This document shows, piece by piece, positions 40,657 through 53,272 of a stretch of 64,000 bases of DNA; positions within the stretch are counted from its first letter, which is position 1; each line of letters begins with the position of its first letter. The translations under genes were made by a program, and so were the position numbers. The stretch is taken from the NCBI GenBank assembly GCA_907165275.2, contig OU015674.1, forward strand, positions 3,099,001-3,163,000. Reading direction: 5' to 3'. The notes under the pieces were generated by a model, which was given only the letters and a program-made list of their open reading frames with translations, was not told the origin of the DNA and made no database searches. This stretch comes from Zygaena filipendulae (taxonomy: Eukaryota; Arthropoda; Insecta; Lepidoptera; Zygaenidae).

Positions 40657-41403
40657 GTATACCTTAAAAAGCGACCCATTTTTGAGTAAAAAATTAAATT
40701 GGTTGAAAAACTATTGCAATCGATTCTATACTGCTGATTCTAAACAAAATAATTTTAGGTTTAGTGAGCATAGGTAAGTATACTTATAATGTACCTAGGA
40801 AAAGAAAGAAAAAAATGGAAAGAGAAAAGTTGTATTGTTTTTGTTTAGTAGTAATCCCATCTGTGTCAGATATAAATTGGCTGCGACCATATCTATCGTA
40901 ATAACCATTTTAAGTTTCTACGGCAGGACTGGTCTACCCTTAACGCGGAAGATGTATGAACTAATCTACTATTTAACAAATTATTTTCAAAATCTTCAAA
41001 TGGCCAAAGAAATGGAAAGATTTTTTACGTATCTAATTTCCAACTATAAATGATTCATCCATATTATTCATTCCATGTAACAATTGCAAATCCATTGTAC
41101 CGATCTCGTAAACAAATCAATCGATTAATCCGAAACACGATCGATCTCAGCCATCTAGTTCAGAACGATTCGATTGAAAAGTAGATCATTCGTGGAATGT
41201 ATCAATCGTTAAGACTTTTAGTTCTTGATATTGTTTTAATTCGCAAGATAATGTACATTATGTAGAAATCTATAGTGTGATATTTTTAATAAGAAATATA
41301 ATGAAACTTTCGATAGTTAATACATGCTTACATCAAACTAAATAAAACAAAAATAACCAAAAAAAGACATTCCTGGAATATTTATTGATTTATATATGTA
41401 TTT

Positions 41404-41610
41404 ACTAGCTGTTTTCTGCGGTTTCACCCGCGCCAATTTCGGAGTTCCCGCCGGAGTTCCGCGACAAAAAGTACCTTATGTAACCCTATGTAGGTACACA
41501 TGAAATGGTGTGTAGGTATGCAAAACTTCATGATAATCGGTTGAGCCGTTAAGGCGTGAAAGCGAAACCTACAAACAAACTCATATTTGCATATTAATAA
41601 TATTAAGGAT
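41404..41610 (-). mobile_element. Lep1-type Helitron
   Basis: It is full length: ACTAGCTGTTTTCTGCGG.. TGAGCCGTTAAGGCGTGAAA.. TTAATAATATTAAGGAT. Confidence 0.8.
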
Positions 41611-42485
41611 TATATAAAAGAATTATACAAAGCAGGACCCGACGCACCTAAAAGAAAACCTTAACAAAGGACATGGGCTTAAGGCTTAAGCGAGTGAAAG
41701 ACATACTTTATTCAATGCTTCCCGGACATAGCAAAAGGAAATAGGAGCATGAAATGACCCTAAGGGTACGATCCGTTACCGCGTCGGCAACTTGGTGCTC
41801 AATTATTTTTTGAATGGACAATTAAGTATACGTAGACTACGCCAAAAACTAAAGCTGGTTTTTGGACTTATGATCATTTCACGTGGTCGCGAAAAAATCA
41901 TAGTAACTATAGCAATAACGATTGAAGATTGTCAAACTCGGCTGAAGAGGTGGCTGCCGGAACACACTGGATTTCTCCAGAGACTTCTATCTCGCTAGAT
42001 CGCTTAGCTGATCAAAACACCATTAAAATCCCCGGCTCACCTGTCCGAGGGCAATTTTAATGTAAACAGGAACATTCCAACCATCCAAACAAACTATATT
42101 CTATCTGATAAATATATCCGCCAGATATATTTAACCTTGCAAGCGCCGCGTCTCCATTTCATCACCCATTCCATTTCTCTATGGTAGCAACTTAATATAA
42201 AATCTATATTTCTATTTATTCGTACAAATATTTATTTTATTCTCGATGTGTGATGTTTGTTTTATTGCATACACACATATAGGTCAAGTTCTGGTTGAAC
42301 GTTAGCTGAGATTTATGGAGATTATATTGTCATAGATAAAAAAAAAATAGAAAATCTAGTTAGCATAGAAATAAATAGAGACGATAGAGCATTTACACAA
42401 AAAGTATTAAAGTAGTACCTATATCAGTGGTCTGGTATCCATGGTAGAAGCTCTGCCTAGGGTTTGGGAGCTTTGAGACCAGGTG
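41611..42485. other. Intergenic sequence
   Basis: A fragment near 41935-41995 (GGTGGCTGCCGGAACACACT) resembles the SINE/LINE tail at 52.6 kb. No gene is recognised. Confidence 0.4.
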
Positions 42486-42494
42486 GCGTTGTGA

Positions 42495-42650
42495 GATAAT
42501 CAAAAGTCAAAAGTCAAATCATTTATTCTTCAATAAAATTACGTTATTATGACAGCGGACCTATAAAATGTCCACTCTTCACAGCTTCCTAGTGCTATGG
42601 CTAAGGAGAAGAAGCTGCGCAACAAACTCTCCGAGCGTTATGTTATTATT
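42495..42650 (-). repeat. LINE/SINE 3' end
   Basis: GTCAAATCATTTATTCTTCA.. GCTATGGCTAAGGAGAAGAA.. CGCAACAAACTCTCCGAGC is the inverse of a common lepidopteran retroelement tail. Confidence 0.55.
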
Positions 42651-42658
42651 ATTATTAT

Positions 42659-42852
42659 GTAACTTGCTTTCCCGCGTGGTTTCACCCGTGACAATTTTGG
42701 AATTCCCGCGGGAATTTCGTGATAAAAAGTAACCTATGTCCATCTCCATATCCCTGAAAAAGTTTACACATTTCATGGTGATCGGCAGAGCCGTCAAGGC
42801 GTGAAAGAGTATAGCAAACTAAAGTCACTTTCGCATTTATAATAGTAAGGAT
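42659..42852 (-). mobile_element. Lep1-type Helitron
   Basis: CCCGCGTGGTTTCACCCGTG.. CCCGCGGGAATTTCGTGATA.. TTTCGCATTTATAATAGTAA; the CTAGT end is mutated to ACTTGC. Confidence 0.78.
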
Positions 42853-42889
42853 TAATATTTTGATTTAATGAATATTCTATCTCTATTCA

Positions 42890-43070
42890 AATTAAATCAA
42901 ATCAAATCAAATATGCTTTATTGTCCCAGAAGAGAAAATAAAAACTAAGACAGATAAAAAGTAAATACAGAGCAAAAGGCGGCCTTATTGCTAGAGGCAA
43001 TCTTTTCAAGGCAACCTTAAGGTGATAGAGAGCTGTAAATAGAAACTAGAAGCGGGTGCTGGGTGCACAA
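42890..43070 (-). repeat. LINE 3' UTR
   Basis: After an AAATC repeat the sequence TGCTTTATTGTCCCAG.. AAAAGGCGGCCTTATTGCTA is the reverse of the LINE 3' end at 26530-27180. Confidence 0.6.
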
Positions 43071-43888
43071 CGTAATACCTAGCTATATACTATATAAGGA
43101 TAATACAACGCTAATACTTAGATATCCTAAATAAAATACAACTTTATACACATACATACATACATACAAGTAGCAATAGGTGATATAATACACATATAAA
43201 AATAAAAATAAAACGATATTTTACACTACATACATTAATCATAATTTCTGTAGATAGCCACATAGAGTTAAATAGTGCCTTTAAAGTGCAGCTTTAAAAG
43301 AGCCCAATGACTCTTTTTACAATATCTTTTTATATTGTCGCTATTTTACAATTGACAACATTTCAATTTTAAATAGGTACTTTAAATCGAAAACTATTTC
43401 GAAATATTTCTTTAAATATCACCGTACCCATTTTTGGACTTTTTTTATTACTTATTTAACGAAATATTCAACAAAAACTTTGTGAGGTCCAAAGTTAGGA
43501 TGTACACCGTAAATACCTTTGCGCTCACCGTATATACCTAAATTAAAAAATGAAGTGTAAATTTTATTCTGTTAGGCAAAGTTATTCTCGATTTTTTTTT
43601 TGCTATGTCAAAGGAAATGTATAATTATGTTCATCCTGACATGAATATTTTAAAATTTTCAACACTTCAAATTAATTTTTGAATAACTTAGAATGAAAAT
43701 TTCGGGAAAAGAAAAAATAAGTGTCTCTTGGTTTTTTAAATACTATTTATTTAGCATGAAAAAACATAAGGATAAAAAATTTAAATGTTGTCAATTGGAG
43801 CAATGCACATTCGTTTTGAATTACGTACACAATAACCTACGCATACGCGTAGTGGCAGCGAGAGAGCGAGTTCAACGCCTGCTCAATA

Positions 43889-44216
43889 ACTAGCTGTCCC
43901 CCGCGGTTTCACCCGCGGTAGTTTCATAGTTCCCGCGGGAAATCCAGGATAAACTATACCTATAAACCTTTCTCTGCAATCACTCTACCTATCTATTGGT
44001 GAAAATCAGATTAAAATCGCTTCAGTAGTTTTTGAGTTTATAGCGAATAGACAGACACATAGACAGTCGGCGGAGGACTTTTATCAACTTTTATCTACCG
44101 TCATAAATTTAATAATTTTACTAGCTGTTCCTCGCGATTTTTCACGTCCCAGGTCAATTTCGGAGTTCAACGTTCAAAAAAACAAATAAACTCATATTCG
44201 CTTTTGAATTATGAGT
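43889..44216 (-). mobile_element. Third-family Helitron followed by a truncated Lep1 copy
   Basis: First copy 43889-44090 (ACTAGCTGTCCCCCGCGG, CTATTGGTGAAAATCAGATT). Second copy 44120-44216 is a Lep1 with a large internal deletion. Confidence 0.72.
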
Positions 44217-44389
44217 TAGAAAGAAAGAAAGAAAGATTTATTCAAGCGAGAGGAGAAACATAAGGATAGTTAGGATACTAAATTAATTCGTACATAAATC
44301 GGAAAAGCCCATGAAACGACCCATAGGTGTCTGGAATCGAACTGCCGACCTCTGATGAAGGGCGAGAATGGGCTGACTAAATTTTAAGT

Positions 44390-44530
44390 GTTAAGTCTTG
44401 TATTTTTCCTTTTTTTACGCAGGTAATCAAAAAATAATGGCGATGCAATGAATCGAAACGCGTGATGTCACGCCTAGGCACACTTCATACGTAGTTATGA
44501 CGTCACGAGACCCCATTTTGATTTTTATAC
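44390..44530 (+). mobile_element. MITE family 1, internal fragment
   Basis: GGTAATCAAAAAATAATGGC.. GTGATGTCACG.. TTATGACGTCACGAGACCCC. One CRE palindrome is mutated (TGATGTCA) and the other intact. The termini are lost. Confidence 0.65.
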
Positions 44531-45171
44531 CCCGTCATCATCCCCTTGGGCTCACATACTGTCGTCCATTTAGAATTAACTATTCATAATTATTGTATGA
44601 TATTATACAAAAACATCTGGCAGGAGCACGTGTTATCCGAATTAAATCTGACATGTGAGTATTAATAAAATGGAAAAATGTGTATTTTTAAAATACAAAT
44701 GTCGGAATTGATGAGTTATGTGTTTATCATGTGCGAAGTCATAACGAAGTTCATTAAAAAAAAAATTTTACTCATTCTTACCTACCCTATGAAATGAATT
44801 TTGAATTTTTAATGTTTATTTATATTGTAGGTAGATTTGTAGATAGTAATATGTTACTAAGCTTTACCTAGTACTGTTAGATTGGTGATAATGTTCAAGC
44901 ATTATTATCATTGTAACTTGATTCATTGTTGCCCTTAAAGAGTTTTTAACAATACTTATCTATAGATAGATAGAAGTTGTTCATGAATAATTTTTTTGTC
45001 CATCGTTAGGTCATGAAGTCTGTTGAAAATTCTTAAACAAAATGAAACTTGTGAATTTTCTGAAAGCGCCATTATAATCTTGTGTTTATATTTGCTAAAT
45101 GGGTAAACCCTTTTACTATTAACTTCTACTCAAACTAACATCCATTCAAATTATTTACTTCTTTTCAAACC
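44531..45171. other. AT-rich intergenic sequence
   Basis: Nothing recognisable is present. Confidence 0.4.
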
Positions 45172-45359
45172 CCTTACTAATATTATAAATGCGAAAGTAA
45201 CTCTGTCTGTCTGTCTGTTACGCTTTCACGCCTTAACGGCTCAACCGATCATCATGAAATTGTGCATACACATTGTCAGTGGTACAGAGAAGGACATAGG
45301 GTACTTTTTGTCTCGGAATTCCCGTGGGAACTCCGGAGTTAACGCGGGTGAAACCGCGG
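45172..45359 (+). mobile_element. Lep1-type Helitron, 3' terminus lost
   Basis: A textbook left end CCTTACTAATATTATAAATG with CTGTCTGTCTGTCTGTTACG and the hairpin GCGGGTGAAACCGCGG, but no CTAGT follows. Confidence 0.8.
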
Positions 45360-46113
45360 TAAATAAACAAAGCTTATCAATACGTACCTCGACGACTATA
45401 ATTCTTCACCGTTGTTCCTCTACTTTTTCAGAAGGTCCCGTCAGAGTAATCAAATAAACAGTTGCCCACAGTAACACAATTTCACAACACCACAACAAGA
45501 ACGACACAAAACCAAAACCGTTGAGTGTTCACTTGAAAATGTAAAAACAACTTTGTAAGAGATCGTTTTATAAGTGAAAAGATGAAACCCCGCGATTAGA
45601 GATCTCGAATTTGAAAATGGAAAACCGCAACGCGCTCGCTCTAGCGGAAAAGTTTTCTAGCTGCGCGATTATTTGAGATAAACCTCAAGGGGCCGGATTT
45701 TCTCTCATAAAAATAACTCGTTGATGGAGAAAATGAAAGAAAACATATTTTTTCGTAATAACGTAAACATTTTTCGCGCGATCCTCGTACAGCGGCGGTG
45801 ACATCGCGATTTCGACTGGCTAAAATTAACAGTATGTTGATATTACAGGTCTGCTATATACGTTGAGATGCAGCGTGCTCGTATGCTGTGTTACTAGTAT
45901 ACCTACTTGTGCGAGTCGATTCATTCGCTCGCATTATATCGATACCGGCGAAGATCGAGTGATCGTCCGATAACGTAAAGCAGATGTAGTTTTTTTTTTA
46001 GAACGAAGAGCACTGGCTGGTGAGATGACTGTTTTGGATCGATTTTTTCTTTATTTTCTTTTTCAATATTTATTTTGGACGTATCTAAAGTATCTATAAG
46101 ATTGCACAATGAA
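45360..46113. other. Intergenic sequence
   Basis: There is a slightly GC-rich block at 45600-45800. No exon is identified. Confidence 0.4.
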
Positions 46114-46392
46114 ATCCACTCAACCGATCATCGTGAAGCTTTGCATAGATGTTGTCAGGACTAGTATATTATTATATTATTATATTATCTGTGTCAGGGG
46201 TATATTTAGACAAGGGCATAGGGTAAGTACTTTTAACCAGGAATTCTCGCGAAAACTTCAAAACTAACATGGGTGAAACTTCATTAAGCTTTGTATACTT
46301 ACTACATGTTGTCAGGGTTACAGAACGGCACTTTCTCCCGGAATTCCTGCGGGATCTTCGAAGTACGCGGGGAACTGCGGGGAACAACTAGT
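46114..46392 (+). mobile_element. Worn Lep1 dimer
   Basis: Two successive copies of the Lep1 interior (GTTGTCAGG.. GAATTC..) are interrupted by an ATT microsatellite (46167-46192), ending GGGGAACAACTAGT. Confidence 0.6.
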
Positions 46393-46548
46393 ATCTAATA
46401 TTTATAGAAAAATTAACCATTAGGTAGCTTTTGTTGATCTCATAGGTATCTATAAAAAAAAGTCTCTACAAATCGTTCATCACTTCATGATCACTTCAAA
46501 CAAAACACATATTTTTCCATTTTAAAAAGAGTTGGAAGAAACTGTCTA

Positions 46549-46749
46549 ACTAGCTGTCCCTCGTGGTTTCACCCGCGGTAGTTTTGGAGTTACCGTGCAA
46601 ATTCCAGGATAAAATATAGATATAAACTTCCTCATAAAGCACTCTATCTATTGGTGAAAACCGCATGAAAATCCGTTGCGCTGTTTTTAATATCTAAGCA
46701 TACATAGGGACAGACAGCGGGAAGTGACTCTATTTTATACTATGTAGTG
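46549..46749 (-). mobile_element. Third-family Helitron
   Basis: ACTAGCTGTCCCTCGTGG.. TCTATCTATTGGTGAAAACC.. AGGGACAGACAGCGGGAAGT. Full-length sister of 18724-18933. Confidence 0.78.
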
Positions 46750-47514
46750 ATAGAAAATATCCAGTCGTAAATTTACATACTTTTTTTTAAAACGACAATA
46801 AATATTCGTCGTTTATTTCAACACTATAATAAACACAATAAAAGCGAAGGTGTTGTCAAAATTGCCCATTCGTAATATTTCTTTGTTTAAAATTAGTTAA
46901 ATTACTATTTAAAATATTTTATTTCATCAAAACCGTTGTTTTCATCAGGGAAAATAAGTAACTTGGATCGTGTCCATATAATTAATTATCTAGTCCACAA
47001 ATTCATTATTATGACATGATTATTGTTTAGGGTGTGGTTTAAATTCGCTTTACTATAGCATCAAAAAGCAAAACTCATTTACTTAAAATATCTCTCTAGA
47101 GTCTCTTCTAGGGGGTCAAAATCCAATGCAAGGTGAAATAAACAGAGATACTTGAAATAAAAAGAAATTTCTATACAGCCAACCGTACTGACCCGTCTTC
47201 AAATTCCACCCTGTATATTAACCAAGAATATATTTTAATATACTTGTAAGAATAAGCAGAAATAGAAAAACTAAAACAGTAAAAGTTACCGGTATTTTTT
47301 TAATTCTTCTCTCTTTCAGCTGCATTGTAACATCAAAAGTAGGTAGTGTCGCAAATAGATCGTGATGCAGTAATGTGATTAAATGAAGCCTCTTCATCTA
47401 GGCACCTACTTATTGTCGACCTACATACTGGAATCGTAATAAATCTGTTGTTTTTAACCTTTCTACACGATTATATTAATTTATTTTGTAATTAATTAAC
47501 AATGTAATAAAATC
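46750..47514. other. AT-rich intergenic sequence
   Basis: Nothing recognisable is present. Confidence 0.4.
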
Positions 47515-47517
47515 TTA

Positions 47518-47754
47518 CCGCCGCACTCAGAGTCGACTTTAATGATTACTTAGTTAAGTATAGATTTTTAAAACAAAACTGCCGCACTCAGACAAGTTTA
47601 ATAAATTAATGTTAATTGGCATTTAACTAATTAAGTTACATCTCATTAAATGCCAATCAACATTAATTTACTGAACGTCTCTGATTGCGGCAGTTTGGTT
47701 TTAAAAATCTATACTTAACTAAGTAATCATTAAAGTCGACTCTGAGTGCGGCGG
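47518..47754. mobile_element. Harbinger-like full hairpin MITE with TTA duplication
   Basis: CCGCCGCACTCAGAGTCGAC at the left is answered exactly by GTCGACTCTGAGTGCGGCGG at the right. The arms run about 105 bp with few mismatches and a loop of about 25 bp. TTA is at 47515-47517 and 47755-47757. The motif TGCCGCACTCAGAC recurs inside each arm. Confidence 0.9.
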
Positions 47755-48232
47755 TTAGACGTCCATTTTAACCTACTTCTCATTATTGCTTCGAAATGAA
47801 ATTTTTACATGTGGTTTGGATGACAATGCAATATTATAACATAGAGCTGATGGAGCCGGAGGACGGCCTGTAATTTACTTATCGAGACGGGAATTTTTTG
47901 TTTAATATGTACTTACTTTTAAAGCGTGTATTTTAATTTTTTTAATTTTAACTTTGTATATTCTTAGTGTTTAGGATTTCTGAACCCCATATCTTTATTC
48001 ATCCAAAGCTCTTATTTCCAGTGATTCCAGCCTCCCAGATTTTGGGATTCCCTTTGATCTCAACATAACTAAGTATGTTTTGACAAAATAAATAACAACA
48101 TAATATTGTGATTTTTATCCCGGAAAAACAAGTTTTCAGTCCTGAAACTCGTCCCGTTGTTACTGCGGGTACTAGCAAGTAATTATGTATTTTATCAATG
48201 AAATTCTGACTATAACTGTTATATAATATAGA

Positions 48233-48560
48233 TACAACGTGTTAATGAATTGACTGAAGACTAGAAAGTAGTTTGTTCAGAATCGACTTCCGAAGCGATC
48301 GCACCATGTTTTAATATAGGTTATTTTTTTTAATTTTTACTAGACTCTGTCTAAATTATTTATAATACAATATTTGACGCGTACGCCGCTCATAGTAAAA
48401 AAATCGAATCTGTCATTGGCACGTGGGCGTAGCGCTGGTAATTTCGTAGATAGGTCTCCTCCAAACTAAGGTTGAATAACTTTAAGACTATTAATATTAT
48501 TGTTTATTTTTTTTTAAATGGAATGTATCAGGTTTTTGGTGAATTCATTAACACGTTGTA
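48233..48560. mobile_element. MITE family 2, full copy
   Basis: ATACAACGTGTTAATGAATT to TTCATTAACACGTTGTA. Interior CGATCGCACCATGTTTTAAT and TTTCGTAGATAGGTCTCCTC. Confidence 0.82.
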
Positions 48561-49140
48561 TAGAATAACGTCTCCCAATAGAATTTATTCAGCTATAGAG
48601 CTGTGCACGATAGCAAAGCATCCTGCATCTATTGTGCGTCGTTTGGCGAATCTGTAGCAAATGCTTTGTTGGCCTCGACACCGTATCTGACATTTCCCAA
48701 CATCTGAGCTACATTATTGATTGTATTTGTTGGACCATTTAACTAGACCCACGTCCATAGATACAGTAACCCTCTCTATTCTCTATTATTCAAACTATAG
48801 AAGAGGAGGTGCAGGTCTAGTTGAGTTGGTCGCATTAATATCATACACGCACACAGCAAACCACCCCCGCGCAGCCGCACTGGAGGCGCACCACCCCACC
48901 CTTGCGAGTCACTTGTCGTCTACCAAAGCCGGCAAAATTCTTCTACACCCCCATGTTAACGTTCCAAACGCAACAACTAGCGTACTAGTGTATTAAGCGT
49001 AAAAAAGAAATACTGTAAAAATAAATATTAATCGCGCCGACGCCATTATAATATTAGCTTCAGCTTTAATTGTTGCTTAGTGATGTTTAGTAATTAGTTT
49101 TTGAATTATTAATAAGATAAGTGCGGAAAGGACGATCGAA
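48561..49140. other. Upstream of the 49-kb exon
   Basis: A GC-rich patch (48850-48960) carries a long but unconvincing open frame with low-complexity His/Ala composition. No gene is called. Confidence 0.35.
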
Positions 49141-49485
49141 ATAATAGACGAGTACGCTCAAAGGGAAAATGGCGGACGCACAATTCGCGGTTTAGAATCT
49201 CGGAGCGCGTTCGTTCCATTTTCGAATTAAGACTTGGACAAATCGGTCGTTTTTGCACGGGATTATGTTATTGAGGACTTTATTGACTAATTTGAATTGA
49301 GACGTTTCGATACGCGAGTGCGTGGACAATCGATATTCGATGAGCTCGCCGATTCTGTGCTACAACGGCTGTGTATTAAACTGTCCAAACTGAGGGACTG
49401 TTGTTCATGTCAGAGAAGAAAGAAGAGGAGTAGACTTGCGTCTGGCGAAGTAGACATGACTACAGAAACGGCGACGCCTAACCAG
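49140..49485 (+). CDS. Probable first exon of a plus-strand gene
   Basis: A GC-richer island ends in CCTAACCAG|GTGAGT, a consensus donor at 49486. The frame ending at that donor in phase 0 is open from 49291. Its first ATG is 49456, giving MTTETATPNQ. Upstream lie at least four short ATG frames (49169, 49265, 49340, 49407), so either the leader is uORF-rich or a non-AUG start is used; the longer frame reads RRFDTRVRGQSIFDELADSV. The next exon was not found within the window. No function is inferred. Confidence 0.4.
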
Positions 49486-50476
49486 GTGAGTGTCGGTTTT
49501 CTAGCAGACATTTGCCGCATTACCTACCGTGGGCGCCACCGGCGGCTCGACGCCGCCGGGCTCGTCGTGTCAAGGACAGTGCCCTTTCCCGATTTAGAAT
49601 TCAGTTACATAATTCTTTATACATTTCAAACGATATGCTGTCCACATGAACACTTTTTATTCTTCTTTTTAATTCGATTTCAAATTAGAATACGAACGCC
49701 TTTCATTCCATATTTTGTTAGTTGCAGAAATGATGTGGTTTTTTGACATAAATTAAACCTTGCTTGTTTGCATAAATGAATAGGTTTTGAATGAAAATTT
49801 ACCTTTGGCTGACCAGAAAATTAAATTTCTAATTGTCAAACGTTAATCTTAGAAAGTATCCAAAAAAGGCCATTTGTGCATAAAATTGTTGAAACATTTT
49901 CTGCTTTTACCTACCCATCAAATGCCCAAAAAGTAAAGTTTTCTTTGTCCCTAGTGTGTTTATGTAAAAATAGTAGGTACCTACCTCATCATAATCTTAT
50001 GAGTATAATACTTATGAGATGATTTCAGCATTTAAAATAAAATATTACCTAATATTTCTAAGAGTTTCATGCCAGCGTTGTCCATAATTTGTCGAGATCT
50101 GAAAAGAAGTCAGTTTGACTTTCGGTTGCAAAAATAATTTATTCATTGAATTAATGTTGCCCTTGCAAATGTTTTTCATATCATTCGTCTTTGAACGAGC
50201 ATAATATGTATTTTAAGATAATATTGTTAAGGTGGACGTCTCCGACTAAAATTGTCGTGACTCGAAATCATTATTGGCAATAATCGAATCTTTACGCCTC
50301 AAGTCGCCCCGGTAATCGAATTTGTTATCGCTTTATGTGAAACGGAATTCGCGCCGGTTTCGCGTTCTACGCTTTCATTACGATACCGAGGGTTGGGGTT
50401 GAAAAAAAAAAAACATAAAGGATTTTCCGCGAAGTCATTTTGTTGTAACGTTTGAGAACAAGTTGTCCGAAGTGTA
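49486..50476. other. Intron-like sequence
   Basis: A short GC-rich stretch follows the donor (49500-49585), then AT-rich sequence. No exon is recognised. Confidence 0.4.
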
Positions 50477-50911
50477 TAGGGTAAAACCCGGATATTTGCC
50501 ACACTTTTTGAAATCATTTTATATCTCCCAGTACAAAAATCAAAATATTCTTTATCTACAAATTTATTAAATGTAAAAGACATTATCTTTATTTTTTCCA
50601 GAGTATTAGCGATTTCTACGGACCTCTACTTTTTGTGACATCTATCCCATATATGGGATAGTTGCCTAGTCCATATAAATTCCGTTTAGGATAGACGCCC
50701 CGCCGGAAAACAAGGCATCTATCCCGAAAAATCTTTGATTGCACCTTGCGTTCCCGTGCAATCGCACGGAGACATGAGACGCGGTCCACTTAATAGTAGT
50801 TGGAAAGTCTTTTGATAGATAAATAAAATAGCACGCGATTCATCTGCGAAACTAGAGTAATTACGATCGGGGCAACTATACCCCCAGGGCAACTGTCCTG
50901 GTTTTACCCTA
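50477..50911. mobile_element. TIR element with TAGGGTAAAACC ends and TA duplication
   Basis: TAGGGTAAAACCCGGATATT on the left and ACTGTCCTGGTTTTACCCTA on the right are inverted over about 26 bp, with TA on both flanks. Direct repeats of CATCTATCCC and GGGATAG occur inside. No transposase frame. Confidence 0.78.
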
Positions 50912-51175
50912 TAGCTGCATATTTATGCACAGTTTGTGTTTTGTCTCTCATTTTGTTTGAATAAATGATTTCCTTATTTCTCACGGGGACAGCGCTGTTC
51001 CATATAGGTAAACGGATCTGCATAGTTTAGATAGCAAAGATTACTTCCAAGCATCTGCCTCTTTTCTCTGAACGTGGTATTTTATATTAAAAAAAGCTAA
51101 ATGCGTATCAGACCACACAAAGTGACGTGGACAGGATTATGGATGGATGGATTATGTTTTTCGAAAATATCTCTT

Positions 51176-51341
51176 ACTAGCTGTTCCCTGCGGTTTCACT
51201 CGTGATAAGTTGGGAGTTCCCACGGGAATTCCGGGATAAAAGTACGCTATGTCCTTCTCTGTATCCCTGACAACGTGTATGCAAAATTTCAGCGTAACAG
51301 ACAGACAGAGTCACTTTCGCATTTATAATATTAGTAGAGAT
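51176..51341 (-). mobile_element. Lep1-type Helitron with internal deletion
   Basis: ACTAGCTGTTCCCTGCGG.. CCTGACAACGTGTATGCAAA, then a jump from TTTCA to GCGTAACAGACAGACAGAG, losing the CGGTTGAGCCGTT segment. Confidence 0.8.
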
Positions 51342-52544
51342 TAAAAAACAACTACACGACATACGGTAAGTATTTTCGAAGCGGATTTCTCAGAAAGTAT
51401 TGAAAAAAGGCGTTTAGAAAGTCATTATCATTTTCTAGATCTACCTAACGATACCCCACACGCTTATATGCACTGGTTTTTTCCGTTATTCCACCATTTC
51501 TAGACACAACAGCAGCAGTTGATAGAATGCCATGAAGTCCTTTTATCCATTTATCCATCCAGTGCTAATATACTTGAGTAAAATCGCTGTGACATACAGA
51601 AAAAAAGAAGTTTAAAGAAAAAGTACATTAAGTAGGTAAATAAAATAATATGGTAAACGTCAGCATTGTAATCTGATACAAAGATTACGGAGGGAATTCC
51701 AAAACTGAAGCGGATGACACCGCAGTAAAATTGGTACACCCGTACTTTCACTAGAAGTAAAGTGTTTATTGAACAATTTGCCAAGCTATTAGCCGATGCC
51801 CTTGAATTTACTCGGTGTGAAGTTACTAACTGAGTAGGGTTTCCCATTATAAGTACCTACCGTCTAGCTACCGTTGGTATTTATTTGAACTAGAACGCAC
51901 GCGGAATTTTTTATGATATGAAGTTTTTATTGAAAAACAAGTGGTATAATATAATATACAAATAGGTAGGTAACCACTGTCCAATAGCTTAAGAGGTAAA
52001 TAGAGTAGGTACCTAATAAATCAATAAATCGAACCTGATTCTTTTACGCTAGGTAGTTTCAGCGATTTTGTGTCATTTCTGACGTCAGCCTATCGTCAGC
52101 ATCGGTCTTTCAATGTTTCGTGTGTGGCCTCTGCCTTCCTTCCTTCTTCCTTTGTCTTCCTTTACGTCCAAAACTTATCGAGATATAATTGTTCTTTTGG
52201 TAACTAACAGAAAAACAAGCAGTGACTGCATGTGGTAAGATTGATAGTACCACTACCACAGGTAGCGTTGGACGGTTAGTGAAGGATATTATTTAACACA
52301 CGTTTATAGTATAGGCTTAAGGCGTGCTCGGCTTGTGATGCGGATATTCTTACAGTCGGCGGCGTTTGGACCTCAATCCGACGACTAAATACCAGCTGAA
52401 TAAAGCTAAGAAAACTGACATTTGTGAACGTTTGCGTATCAGTCAGTGACTAAACGAGTCGGCGAGCTTTTAGCCGCAGACATAGGTACCTACTTATTAC
52501 AAATGTGTGGCCGCTCTAATGAGTATTTGATGCTAAGTGATGGA
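51342..52544. other. Intergenic or intronic sequence
   Basis: A TTCC-rich pyrimidine tract lies near 52133-52160. No gene is recognised. Confidence 0.4.
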
Positions 52545-52559
52545 TCACAGTGAGCTGTA

Positions 52560-52756
52560 AACTACAAGTTGCAAATCTGTCGCCAAGCGCCTAACGGTGT
52601 GTTCCGGCAGCCCCACTTGAAAGCCAGTTCCCATCCCCATTCCAGGTCGGCAACGCAGCTGCATGCCTTCTGGTATTGCAGATGTATATGGGCGGCGGTA
52701 ATCACTTACCATCAGGTGTACCACTTGCCCGTTTGCCCCCTATGACATAAAAAAAA
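52560..52756 (+). repeat. SINE/LINE 3' end
   Basis: AATCTGTCGCCAAGCGCCTA.. CATTCCAGGTCGGCAACGC.. ATCACTTACCATCAGGTGTA.. CCCCCTATGACATAAAAAAA. It shares its body with 28256-28560, and the tail with the inverse fragment at 62950-63000. Confidence 0.62.
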
Positions 52757-52772
52757 AGCAACTGCATAGCTT

Positions 52773-53106
52773 AATGTGGACATGCTCTATTTGACTAATT
52801 TTTTTTTGTCCGTCTTGTAGATTAATAAAAAATATTGGACACGTATTTTTTTTTACGTAATCAAAAAATAACAGCGATACATTGAGTTGAAATTTCGCGT
52901 GACGTCACTAACTAGTGCAGTTTGTATGGCGGCTTGTAGCGGTAAGTGACGTCACGAGCCCCCATCCTAAACTTTAATGCGCCACATTAATGCCACCACA
53001 GCGACACAGTGTCAAAAATAGAATGTTTTTTTATATTTGTTATATGTATGTTAGTTTGTAAGGTATTTATTTATCTATGGGCCCATGTTGCCTGATAACA
53101 AAACAA

Positions 53107-53153
<47 letters not shown>

Positions 53154-53237
53154 ATGAATGAATGAATGAATGAATGAATGAATGAATGAATGAATGAATG
53201 AATTCATTCATTCATTCATTCATTCATTGAACGTACG

Positions 53238-53272
<35 letters not shown>

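Noticed and set aside
45172..45457. 67-codon frame within a Helitron
   Set aside because: It translates the Lep1 repeat; the same peptide appears at 14938, 34157, 42579, 51177, 54922 and 55215 copies.
48721..48996. 91-codon plus-strand frame
   Set aside because: No start context, His/Ala/Thr low complexity, no homology recognised and no splice sites.
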